64,000 nucleotides of DNA from Paenibacillus herberti (lineage in GTDB: Bacteria > Bacillota > Bacilli > Paenibacillales > Paenibacillaceae), in assembly GCF_002233675.1 (NCBI RefSeq), contig NZ_NMUQ01000001.1:2491005-2555004 (forward strand), in the 5' to 3' direction. The position numbers and the translations under genes were made by a program. Of the stretch, positions 25,646 through 33,379 are shown one piece after another. Under the pieces are notes generated by a model. The model saw only the letters and a program-made list of their open reading frames with translations, did no database searches and was not told the DNA's origin. The first letter of the stretch is position 1, and each line of letters begins with the position of its first letter.

Positions 25646-26245
25646 TCAACGCGACAAATGCTCAAGAAGAAGCTCCAACTCCAACGAATGCAGCTTTTCT
25701 AGCAGCGTCGTGTCCAAACTGTTATGTCCGGTCAAGGCCGAGGCAGCGGCGAGGTCTGAAAACAGCGCTGCATTCCACTCCGGCTCTCGCTTCAACTTAC
25801 GCAGCAAAGCTGCGTCAGCCTCTGGTGTTCCTTCAACGAGCTCCACTGCCCGACGCTGGAGCTCCTCCGCATACGGATGTGCGCCAGCGAGACGGAACCA
25901 GTATTTGGCGTTGGAATAGTCACCCTCTATCCGATGCATCATGCCGTGCAAATAGCTGCCTTCACGACTGTCCAACTCCTGTGAAAGCTCATGAGAGCGG
26001 TCCAGGCTGCCGTTCCGCAGATACAACCCGGAAACTAGCCCCAACATTCTCTGTCGACGGTCCAGCTCCTGATCCAAAAGTGGCTGGAGCTCCTGCAAAT
26101 CGGCTGATACCTTATCCAGCCGCGCCTCCAGCTCGGAGCTGTCCGCACTTCCGACAGGACCGAGTGGCAGCCGATTCCCAGTCCGTTGTAGCAGAATCTC
26201 TTGCCGGATTTTTTCTAGCGAGGACTCAATGCTCCTAATCTCCAT
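25646..26245 (-). CDS. Hypothetical protein, probably cotranscribed with the amidoligase gene
   Basis: The 199-residue product is almost all helical: a coiled-coil-like first third (EARLDKVSADLQELQPLLDQ) and later helical pairs (SNAKYWFRLAGAHPYAEEL) that recall tetratricopeptide-type repeats. No catalytic motif is seen. It starts 54 bp after the amidoligase stop behind GAGGAG, so the two are probably transcribed together. It could be a scaffold or substrate carrier for the amidoligase, but this is guesswork. Confidence 0.6.
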   Translation of the reverse strand: MEIRSIESSLEKIRQEILLQRTGNRLPLGPVGSADSSELEARLDKVSADLQELQPLLDQELDRRQRMLGLVSGLYLRNGSLDRSHELSQELDSREGSYLHGMMHRIEGDYSNAKYWFRLAGAHPYAEELQRRAVELVEGTPEADAALLRKLKREPEWNAALFSDLAAASALTGHNSLDTTLLEKLHSLELELLLEHLSR

Positions 26246-26299
26246 TCACTCCACTCCTCTGCAAGTTTTTCAATCCCAGGTCAGGTCCCCGCTTTTCCT

Positions 26300-27220
26300 T
26301 CAACCCAGGCTCTCATCGATCTCCACTTCAGGACACAGCTCCCAACTTCCCGACACTGGCCGAAAATGAAACCGGCTCAAAGAGTCATCTTTCGCCTCCA
26401 CATAAACGGCTATGCCTGCGGGTTCAGGAACAATATGATGGATTTCTCCGCCTGGAACGAGCGGTTCTACCAGCGGGGCCAGAAGCGGAATCAACAGCTC
26501 CTCCAGCCATATTCGTTCCTGCTGCCAGCGGGGCGGATCAGTACGAGTCGGGTATCCTTGAAAAGGCGCGCCCAAAGCCGCCGCCAGCATAACTGGCTCA
26601 TCTGGCAGCTTAATTCCAGCTCCGACGGCCGCTACGAAACGAAGACATAGCTCAACTACACGAACAACCTCTTCCTCTTCCATCGAGCCGTTTGCAAAGC
26701 GAATTTCCACCGTTCCGATCTCGAACCATGGCCTAATATTGACGCCGAATCGATGGGACTGCGGTCGACCGCTGTTTCGAATTGCCGCTGGATCCCCGGT
26801 TAAACGGAACTCATCTACTCTATCCGCAGGAAGCATCGGACAAAATAAGAGACGATGCGGACTCATATCCAGCAAAGTACTTAAAGCATGCTGACTCTGC
26901 AAAGCAGCCTCCAGCAGCGGAATTAGGATCGACTCGCCGTATCGAGCCAACTCAACATGCACATGCAGTCCGCAGCTCCAATTGGCCGTTGCTCCCTGCT
27001 GCCGCAGCCGCTCCAGCATCTCGCGGATCTGGTCTCGTTCTTCCCAGCGAAGCGGCGGCGCCTGCAACTCGCTTCCTGACTCCGCCCCGCTCTCATCAAT
27101 CTGCCTTTCGTCCAGCGCCATATTCCAGCCCGGCAGCAGCTCCAGCTTTTCCGGCTCGCCGCCAATAAACTCGATTTCTACTCCGAAGCGCAGCGTTTTC
27201 CAATCTTCAAGCAAATTCAT
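26300..27220 (-). CDS. Amidoligase family protein
   Basis: The 306-residue product begins MNLLEDWKTLRFGVEIEFIG. FGVEIEF, CGLHVHVEL near residue 85 and GTVEIRFANGSMEEEE near residue 185 are the marks of the amidoligase (COOH-NH2 ligase) family, related to glutamine synthetase and glutamate-cysteine ligase, which form amide bonds using ATP. Predicted roles for the family include peptide tagging and cell-wall modification. ATG 27220 follows GGGAGGAG; a 14-residue longer frame is less likely. The substrate is unknown, and no peptide substrate gene is obvious nearby. Confidence 0.8.
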   Translation of the reverse strand: MNLLEDWKTLRFGVEIEFIGGEPEKLELLPGWNMALDERQIDESGAESGSELQAPPLRWEERDQIREMLERLRQQGATANWSCGLHVHVELARYGESILIPLLEAALQSQHALSTLLDMSPHRLLFCPMLPADRVDEFRLTGDPAAIRNSGRPQSHRFGVNIRPWFEIGTVEIRFANGSMEEEEVVRVVELCLRFVAAVGAGIKLPDEPVMLAAALGAPFQGYPTRTDPPRWQQERIWLEELLIPLLAPLVEPLVPGGEIHHIVPEPAGIAVYVEAKDDSLSRFHFRPVSGSWELCPEVEIDESLG

Positions 27221-27424
27221 CTTATATCGCTCCTCCCTTATTTTAGAACAACCTCGATTCAATTAAGGGAGGAGGAGCACGGGACTAACGGGGAACCTTG
27301 TCTCTGTTCATGAAATAGTCTCCTTTTCAAAATTCAAATGGCTTTCTTGTTTTACACAGGTTTATCGCTATTTTACCATATTCATCCTCTCTTAAAGCTT
27401 AATTTCAACCTCCGATCATCAAAG

Positions 27425-27688
27425 TTAATTAACAACGGTGACTCCTGTATTGACTCCATTAATTCCACTAGTCGGCGGCTGCACATTGACAGCAAAGCTA
27501 GAAAACGGCCCCATACGATCAATCGTATTAGTAGTAAACGTCACGTTCATCGCATTTTTCACCCAGATGACGGACTTTGCGTCTATTCCCTTATCAGCGC
27601 CATTATTGTTCGGAGTGTCCAAATGCGTACGCAGAAACTTGTTGCCCGTCACGACCACGTTACTGGCATTGGTCAGATTCAGATTCAA
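27425..27688 (-). pseudogene. Fragment of a beta-helix protein
   Basis: An 87-codon frame without a ribosome binding site encodes NASNVVVTGNKFLRTHLDTP and VKNAMNVTFTTNTIDRM, the stacked-strand pattern of right-handed parallel beta-helix proteins such as pectate-lyase-like enzymes. It looks like the C-terminal end of a much longer protein whose 5' part is gone. The nearby solitary IS end hints at past rearrangement. Confidence 0.5.
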
Positions 27689-27763
27689 GTGAAATAATAG
27701 TTACTATAAACTTTAGCGCTATTCAAGAAACTTTTCATAATAAGTTTTTCTCCTTTTTAGAGG

Positions 27764-27934
27764 CTATTCTTCTTCTTTTCTATATCTCTTCATAAGGAAC
27801 AAAATTAATATGATGAAAAAAGCAACAACAGGCGCTATCTCCAACAAAATTTCGTTTTTGATAAAAAAACGATCAAAGGTTATGTACAGAAAAAGGACGA
27901 AGATAACCAACTGATTGTGTATATCCTTTTTCAC
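27764..27934 (-). CDS. Small membrane protein, 56 aa
   Basis: The frame starts at GTG 27934, nine bases after GGGGAGAG, and ends at TAG 27764-27766. The product begins MKKDIHNQLVIFVLFLYITF, has two hydrophobic segments (about residues 9-24 and 34-48) and ends in a charged tail, KRYRKEEE. This is a normal layout for a small two-pass membrane protein. I do not recognise the family, and the surrounding DNA is AT-rich with no obvious partner. Confidence 0.55.
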   Translation of the reverse strand: MKKDIHNQLVIFVLFLYITFDRFFIKNEILLEIAPVVAFFIILILFLMKRYRKEEE

Positions 27935-28328
27935 AAAAATTCTCTCCCCTTCTTTTTTAAAATTTTATTACAATATTAGGGTAATATCGCCAAATCGACA
28001 CTCTATTTATAGTATACAAAAATTTGGTATTATTTAAACTTTTTTTAATTTTAATAAATCCATTTTCGTGAAAATCGTAGTTCTACCCTAAGGTATGAAG
28101 TGATGATAAGTCTTATATATGTGTATTAAATTAATATAATTACATATATAACCTGATCCATTATACCTAATTTTTGATTTCTAAAATTTAAAACAGGTAT
28201 TATGAACTACCCTCTTTGTCTCGTATTCTTACACAAAGACCTTTACAAGGGATTGGGAGATTTCTATCCAGAACGAAGAAACTACTTCTCTATTACAATA
28301 TTTTTTGACTATTGAATAGCTCCAAAAT
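27935..28328. other. AT-rich spacer
   Basis: No gene is seen. The sequence is very AT-rich, especially 27960-28200, with several runs of A and T and no strong palindrome. Confidence 0.5.
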
Positions 28329-28346
28329 CACTAGCGTTGCATAAAA
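28329..28346. repeat. Solitary IS end
   Basis: CACTAGCGTTGCATAAAA equals the 17-bp terminal repeat of the IS4-family copies at 13555 and 18633 plus one base, then departs from both element interiors. No partner end is found nearby. Confidence 0.7.
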
Positions 28347-28373
28347 CTCTTGTACGAGACTATCCAAACACAA

Positions 28374-28404
28374 AAACAGCCCATTCACGTGGAATGGACT
28401 GTTT
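28374..28404 (-). terminator. Terminator of the mgl operon
   Basis: AAACAGTCCATTCC pairs with GAATGGGCTGTTT, with one mismatch, on the minus strand and is followed by TTTG. It lies 60 bp after the mglC stop. Confidence 0.8.
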
Positions 28405-28463
28405 AATGTTGGGATGATCTAGCTGAACAAATGATAATCTAAAGCTCAATTGCTCCGCTTCAA

Positions 28464-29507
28464 CTAGCTTTTTGCTGCAAATCTGCGCATGTCGAACGCA
28501 ACTGCCGAAACGATGATTAAACCTTTGATGATCAGCTGCCAGTAAGGGCTTATACCGATAAATGTCAGACCATAGTTGATGACTCCAAAAATCAGTACGC
28601 CAGCCATAATGCCCTGAACGGTACCAATGCCGCCAGCCGTGGACACACCGCCGACTACGCAAGCTGCGATGGCGTCAAGCTCATACATATTGCCGTAGTT
28701 ATTCGTTGCTCCGCCGGTACGCGCTGCTTCCAGAACGCCGCCGAGTCCGTACAGACCACCAGCAATTGCGTAGATGAAGATCAGGTTGCGCGCTACATTG
28801 ATGCCGGATACATGTGCCGCTTGGACGTTGCCGCCGATCGCGTACATATTTTTGCCAAGCCGTGTTTTGTTGAAAATGCCCCAGCCGATAAACGCTACCC
28901 CAATGGCAATCAGCACGATATACGGGATTGTATAACCGCCGCCCAGATTGAAGTAGCCTGAGCCCCACATCGTGAAGTCCTTTCGCAATCCTGCGATCGG
29001 TTGAGATTGGTTTGGTTCCATATCAAAGTAAAGGGAGTTGATGCCGTATACCGCAACCATCGTACCGAGCGTCGCAATGAACGGCGGTACTTTGAATTTC
29101 GCGATTATGATACCGTTTATAACGCCGACGATAACACCGGCAAGAACGCCTATAATAATCGGAATGTAAACCGGTAATTGTTCGAGATTCGGAAAGAACT
29201 TAGCAGCGTATTTTTCCGTCTGAAGCATCGAAGCCGAGATAACGGCTGTAAGTCCCACAACGCGGCCGGCGGACAAGTCCGTGCCTCCAGCAATCAAGAC
29301 GAAACCTGCACCGAGCGCGATAATTGCACGGGTGGAGTTCTGCTCCAGAATATTTTTAAGCGTAGAATAAGCAAGGAAATTAGGGTCCATAACGGCAATG
29401 ACGATAACGAGTAATATCAGGACCAGAAAAATAACTCGTTTAGAAGCATAATCCTTAGCCCAGGCCGCCCAATCGCGGCCAGCCGGCTTTTGAGCCGATT
29501 CATTCAT
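28464..29507 (-). CDS. mglC: Galactose/methylgalactoside-type ABC permease
   Basis: The 347-residue protein has about ten membrane segments and typical ribose/galactose permease sequences: FVLIAGGTDLSAGRVVGLTA near residue 90, KFKVPPFIATLGTM near 145, and AACVVGGVSTAGGIGTVQG near 285. It forms the channel of a CUT2-type importer with MglA and MglB. ATG 29507 follows AAAGGAG. It is the last gene of the mglBAC block and is followed by a terminator. The family also covers ribose and other sugars, so galactose is likely rather than certain. Confidence 0.88.
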   Translation of the reverse strand: MNESAQKPAGRDWAAWAKDYASKRVIFLVLILLVIVIAVMDPNFLAYSTLKNILEQNSTRAIIALGAGFVLIAGGTDLSAGRVVGLTAVISASMLQTEKYAAKFFPNLEQLPVYIPIIIGVLAGVIVGVINGIIIAKFKVPPFIATLGTMVAVYGINSLYFDMEPNQSQPIAGLRKDFTMWGSGYFNLGGGYTIPYIVLIAIGVAFIGWGIFNKTRLGKNMYAIGGNVQAAHVSGINVARNLIFIYAIAGGLYGLGGVLEAARTGGATNNYGNMYELDAIAACVVGGVSTAGGIGTVQGIMAGVLIFGVINYGLTFIGISPYWQLIIKGLIIVSAVAFDMRRFAAKS

Positions 29508-29525
29508 AGTAAATTCTCCTTTCGG

Positions 29526-31043
29526 TTAAGCCATTCGCTGCTGAGCTGCCAGCTTCATAATCTCTTGCTCTGTCGCTGTTTCACCTTCCACGATGCCCGA
29601 CAATTTACCCTCGCTCATGACCATAATGCGATCGGACATGCCGAGCAGTTCCGGCATTTCGGAGCTGATCATAATAATGCTCCGTCCTTGCTTGGCGAGC
29701 TCAACGATGATGGAGTAGATTTCAAACTTGGCGCCGACATCGATCCCCCTTGTCGGTTCATCGAGCAACAAAATTTCCGGATCGGTCAGCAGCCAGCGCG
29801 CCAGCAGCACCTTTTGCTGGTTGCCGCCGGATAAATTGCGGATCAAGGTGTCCACTCCCGGCGTTTTTGTGCGGAAGCGCGCTACATTTTCCGCCGCCTC
29901 ACGGCGACCCTTCGCCTCGTTGATCAAGCCAAAGATGTTTTGGTAACGGCCCAAATTGGCGATGATCGTATTCTCGTACACGGATAGTACCGGGAAAATA
30001 CCCGTCGTCCGCCGCTCCTCTGTCAGCAGTGCCATGCCGTATTTTTTCGCATCGGCCGGATTGCGGATTTTGGCTTTGCGGCCGTCGATTTCGATGCTGC
30101 CCGACGCCAATTTGCGTAATCCGAACAACGACTCGATCAACTCTGTCCGCTGAGCTCCAACAAGTCCGCCAAGACCAAGAATCTCGCCGCGCCGCAGCTC
30201 GAAGCTGACGTCTTTAAACGACATTGGATTTACAGAGGTCAACTGATCCACTTTTAAAATAACTGAGGACGGAACATTGGTCCGCTCCGGGAACCGCTCT
30301 GTAAGATCGCGGCCGACCATTCGGCTAATAATCATATCCATCGTCAGCTCGCCTGCTGGCCAAGTGCCCACATAATTACCGTCGCGCATAATCGTCACAT
30401 CATCCGATATACGCAGAATTTCTTCCATTTTGTGCGAGATGTAGATGATTGAGACGCCGCGGCCCCGCAGCTCGTTAATAATCTCAAACAGCTTCTCTAC
30501 CTCATTGCCGGTCAGCGAGGAAGTTGGCTCGTCCATGACGATAATTCGAGAATTGTACGAAACAGCTTTGGCGATCTCGATGGACTGTATCTTGGATACC
30601 GATAGAGTGCCAGCTTCAGCCTCCGGGTCGATATCCAGTTTTAAATCGCTCATAATCGCTTTGGTTTCACGCAGCATTTTACGATGATCGACAAAGCGGA
30701 TCGGCCCCCAACCAAAAGTCGGAAAACGTCCGAGCCATAAATTTTCCATGACGGAGCGGAACGGTACGGGATGCAACTCCTGGTGGATCATCGACACGCC
30801 GAGAGCCAAGGCGTCTCGGGAATTCGTAATGTCGGCCTTTTCGCCGTCCAGATAAATCTCGCCCTCGTCGGGCTTATAGATGCCGAACAAACATTTCATC
30901 AGCGTTGACTTACCCGCGCCGTTCTCGCCCATAAGAGCATGAACTGTGCCTGGTCTGACTTGGAGTGATACTTTGTTCAGAGCTAAAACGCCGGGGAAAG
31001 CTTTTGATATTCCACGCATTTCAAGACGATAAGGTGTGTTCAC
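29526..31043 (-). CDS. mglA: Sugar ABC transporter ATP-binding protein (two ATPase domains)
   Basis: The 505-residue protein has two fused ATPase domains, as in MglA/RbsA. The first has Walker A GENGAGKST near residue 38, signature LSVSKIQ and Walker B IIVMDEPTSSL. The second has a degenerate Walker A (GLVGAQRTE) near 290, an intact signature LSGGNQQK near 405 and LLLDEPTRGID. Such asymmetry is normal for CUT2 transporters. The GTG start at 31043 follows AAAGGAGG. It lies between mglB and mglC; an intergenic hairpin separates it from mglB. Confidence 0.92.
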   Translation of the reverse strand: MNTPYRLEMRGISKAFPGVLALNKVSLQVRPGTVHALMGENGAGKSTLMKCLFGIYKPDEGEIYLDGEKADITNSRDALALGVSMIHQELHPVPFRSVMENLWLGRFPTFGWGPIRFVDHRKMLRETKAIMSDLKLDIDPEAEAGTLSVSKIQSIEIAKAVSYNSRIIVMDEPTSSLTGNEVEKLFEIINELRGRGVSIIYISHKMEEILRISDDVTIMRDGNYVGTWPAGELTMDMIISRMVGRDLTERFPERTNVPSSVILKVDQLTSVNPMSFKDVSFELRRGEILGLGGLVGAQRTELIESLFGLRKLASGSIEIDGRKAKIRNPADAKKYGMALLTEERRTTGIFPVLSVYENTIIANLGRYQNIFGLINEAKGRREAAENVARFRTKTPGVDTLIRNLSGGNQQKVLLARWLLTDPEILLLDEPTRGIDVGAKFEIYSIIVELAKQGRSIIMISSEMPELLGMSDRIMVMSEGKLSGIVEGETATEQEIMKLAAQQRMA

Positions 31044-31090
31044 CGCTGCGCCTCCTTTATGTCATCCTTTCCACGCCTGCGCAGGCGGGA

Positions 31091-31130
31091 AGCAAAAAGG
31101 AACCCGCCGCGTCCCGGGCTGCGGGCTCCC
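31091..31130 (-). terminator. Hairpin between mglB and mglA
   Basis: AAGGGAGCCCGC and GCGGGTTCCTT form an imperfect stem with an inner CCCGGG, followed by TTTTTG on the minus strand. A leaky terminator here would give more binding protein than transporter. Confidence 0.7.
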
Positions 31131-31144
31131 TTCTGTTAAATCGC

Positions 31145-32206
31145 TTATTGCTGTGCGTCGGCAACATTGTCTTTCGTAATTTTTTTGTAGGCGATCCAGA
31201 CGTATTTGCCATCGGTAATGTCATAACCCGTGTTTTCTTTCGTCGGGGTTTCGCCTTTAGCGAGTGCTGCTGCGAGCGCAACGGTAGCGCCGCCTTGGTT
31301 TTTGGCATCGTTCAGCACGGTGCCGAGCATAGTGCCGTCTTGCAGCGCCTGGATAGCAGGAGCGGTAGCGTCTACGCCGACAACCGGCATATATTTATCT
31401 CCCGAGAAGTAACCTGCCGCTTTGAGAGCTTCGATGGCGCCAAGTGCCATATCGTCGTTGTTTGCCAACACAGCCTCAATTTTGTCTCCGCGTGCTGCCA
31501 GCCAAGTTTGCATTTTGTCCTGGCCTTTGACACGATCCCACATCGCTGTATCCTGCTCCAGCTTTTCAACCTTGATGCCGGCATCTTCAATAGCCTGAAT
31601 GGAGTATTTCGAACGCAGCTCAGCATCCTGATGTCCCGGCTCGCCTTGCAGCATGACGTATTGCAGTATACCGTCTCCATTTTTATCTGCTTTCGGATTC
31701 GCTTTCCAGTAATCGGCGACGATCTGGCCGGACAGCGTGCCGGATTCTTCAGCCTTGGCGCCGACGTAGTACACTTTATCCCATTTGTTCATATCCTCGG
31801 CTACCGGCTCGCGATTCAGGAACACAACCGGAATGTTAGCGGTTTTGGCTTTATCAATAATGACGCCAGCAGCGGTGCGATCCACCGGGTTAATAGCCAG
31901 TGCTTTGTATTTTTTCGAAATGAACAGGTCAACCTTCTCGTTCTGCGTCGGCTGGGCGTTTTGGCTGTCTACGATGTCCAGCTCCGCTTTATCCTTCGCT
32001 GCCGCCGTCATTGCGTTGCGTACGCCAGTCATGAAAGTGTCATCGAATTTGTAGATGGCAACGCCGACTTTCGGCTGTTCTCCGCCGCCGGAAGCACCGC
32101 CGGAATCTCCTCCGCTGTTGTCGCCTCCACCATTGCCCGAGCTGCAGCCTGCCGCCGTTACCATTACGGCTGCCAGCGCTGCCGCGAGAATTGCTTGTTT
32201 TTTCAT
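31145..32206 (-). CDS. mglB: Galactose-type sugar-binding lipoprotein
   Basis: The 353-residue product has a lipoprotein signal (MKKQAILAAALAAVMVTAAG then Cys21) and a Gly/Ser/Asp linker at residues 22-43. The periplasmic-binding fold follows: VGVAIYKFDDTFMTGVRNAM, AINPVDRTA, VFLNREP and VLANNDDMALGAIEAL, close to MglB. It would be anchored outside the membrane and hand sugar to MglAC. The start follows GGGGAGGTC. The gene is first in the mgl operon and is preceded by the sensor system, which probably activates it. Confidence 0.9.
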   Translation of the reverse strand: MKKQAILAAALAAVMVTAAGCSSGNGGGDNSGGDSGGASGGGEQPKVGVAIYKFDDTFMTGVRNAMTAAAKDKAELDIVDSQNAQPTQNEKVDLFISKKYKALAINPVDRTAAGVIIDKAKTANIPVVFLNREPVAEDMNKWDKVYYVGAKAEESGTLSGQIVADYWKANPKADKNGDGILQYVMLQGEPGHQDAELRSKYSIQAIEDAGIKVEKLEQDTAMWDRVKGQDKMQTWLAARGDKIEAVLANNDDMALGAIEALKAAGYFSGDKYMPVVGVDATAPAIQALQDGTMLGTVLNDAKNQGGATVALAAALAKGETPTKENTGYDITDGKYVWIAYKKITKDNVADAQQ

Positions 32207-32403
32207 CTAAATGACCTCCCCAGAGAATGAATGATGTTAACTTGGCGCCGTGCCGCCTGAGCGAATTGGCGCGTCGTTCTTATGTCTTTATTATGAAAGG
32301 GCTTACGATTTTTTCGAATGCAAAATCTTCACCCGTTCTATCGAAATCTTCCTCATTACAGTAGCTCGATTTTTATTAGGATGTTCATAAGCGATCCCAA
32401 TCA

Positions 32404-32431
32404 TGAAAAATAGGCCCTCTCGGGCCTATTT
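32404..32431 (-). terminator. Terminator overlapping the sensor lipoprotein stop
   Basis: AAATAGGCCC and GGGCCTATTT make a perfect 10-bp stem with a 4-nt loop, followed by TTTCATG on the minus strand. The stop codon of the gene at 32426 is inside the stem. Confidence 0.85.
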
Positions 32432-33379
32432 CACAAACGGAAACAACAACTTCTGATTGTCCATCCAGAACATGCTATCCGGCGTGACCGCCTTTGTTGC
32501 CAGCGTCAGCTTGACTTCAGGCTTCTCGCCGCGCAGCACCATACCGGCCTGCTTCATGCCAAGGTAACCGGCGTTGAAACCGCTCTGCACAATCAATCGA
32601 TCGATAATTCCGTCCTGCAGCAGCTCTAGCTGCGGCGTTTCGCTGCCAAACCCGACGATACGAATACGAGAGCCCTCTCCCCGGCGTAACGATTCATCTG
32701 CTGCGCTCAGCGCGCCCTGCTCCTGCACGGCAATAATGCCGTCCACCTCATTGATAAGTTGACGCGCAGCCTCGGCGCAGCCATCCGGGGAGGTACCACA
32801 GGAATAACCGTCGTCGACCGTAATGCCCGGCTGGCGGCCCAGCTCCTCCAGCACCCCTTGAGCTCGCTCCGCATAACCGGGAGCACGCGAATCCGAGCCC
32901 AGCAAGGCAACTTTTCCTTTGCCGCGCAGCAGCTCCGCCATTGCGCTCCCGGCAAGCCGGCCAGCCTCTAAATTGTTAATCGTCACGGTGCTGGCCACAC
33001 CTTTAACCGGATAAACATCGTTCAACGTAATAACAGCGGCTTCGTTATTCTGCGCCATCTCCACGACCGCCTCAAGCTGCCCGCTGCTGTCAGGGTCAAG
33101 CAGCAATACCGACGCACCTTCCTTCAACGCTTTTTCAGCGGCATTCTGCTGTCCCGTTACTTCCTCGATATAAATCAGCTCGCAGCCGAACTCCTTGGCG
33201 GCTGCTTCCGCTCCGAGCCGGATGGAATCGGCCAAAGCTCCATCCATTTGCGGGGCAATTAGGGCAACTCGGCCGATTATACCGTCTTCGGCAGGCGGCT
33301 GCCCTCTCTCAGAGCAGCCTTGCAGCAGCAGGACGGCAAGCGCCGCCCAAAGCAGCGAACCTCGTGCTAATAATCTCAT
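32426..33379 (-). CDS. Sugar-sensing binding lipoprotein of the two-component system
   Basis: The 317-residue product starts MRLLARGSLLWAALAVLLLQ and has a lipobox LLQGCSE, then a RbsB-like binding fold (RVALIAPQMDGALADSIRLG, VLLLDPDSSGQLEAVVE, INNLEAGRLAGSAM). ATG 33379 overlaps the kinase stop as ATGA, so it is translationally coupled to the kinase. I infer that it presents bound sugar to the kinase, as in the chemoreceptor-like sugar-sensing systems of Firmicutes, rather than serving the transporter, which has its own MglB. A terminator overlaps its stop codon. Confidence 0.85.
   Translation of the reverse strand: MRLLARGSLLWAALAVLLLQGCSERGQPPAEDGIIGRVALIAPQMDGALADSIRLGAEAAAKEFGCELIYIEEVTGQQNAAEKALKEGASVLLLDPDSSGQLEAVVEMAQNNEAAVITLNDVYPVKGVASTVTINNLEAGRLAGSAMAELLRGKGKVALLGSDSRAPGYAERAQGVLEELGRQPGITVDDGYSCGTSPDGCAEAARQLINEVDGIIAVQEQGALSAADESLRRGEGSRIRIVGFGSETPQLELLQDGIIDRLIVQSGFNAGYLGMKQAGMVLRGEKPEVKLTLATKAVTPDSMFWMDNQKLLFPFVK

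Noticed and set aside
525-27220. Functional link between the cyclotransferase and the amidoligase
   Set aside because: Such enzymes have been noted together in other genomes, but here they are 26 kb apart in different operons.
32207-32400. Catabolite-repression (cre) site upstream of mglB
   Set aside because: The best candidate, TGAAAGGGCTTACG, has two mismatches to the core consensus, including the central CG, so I do not list it.
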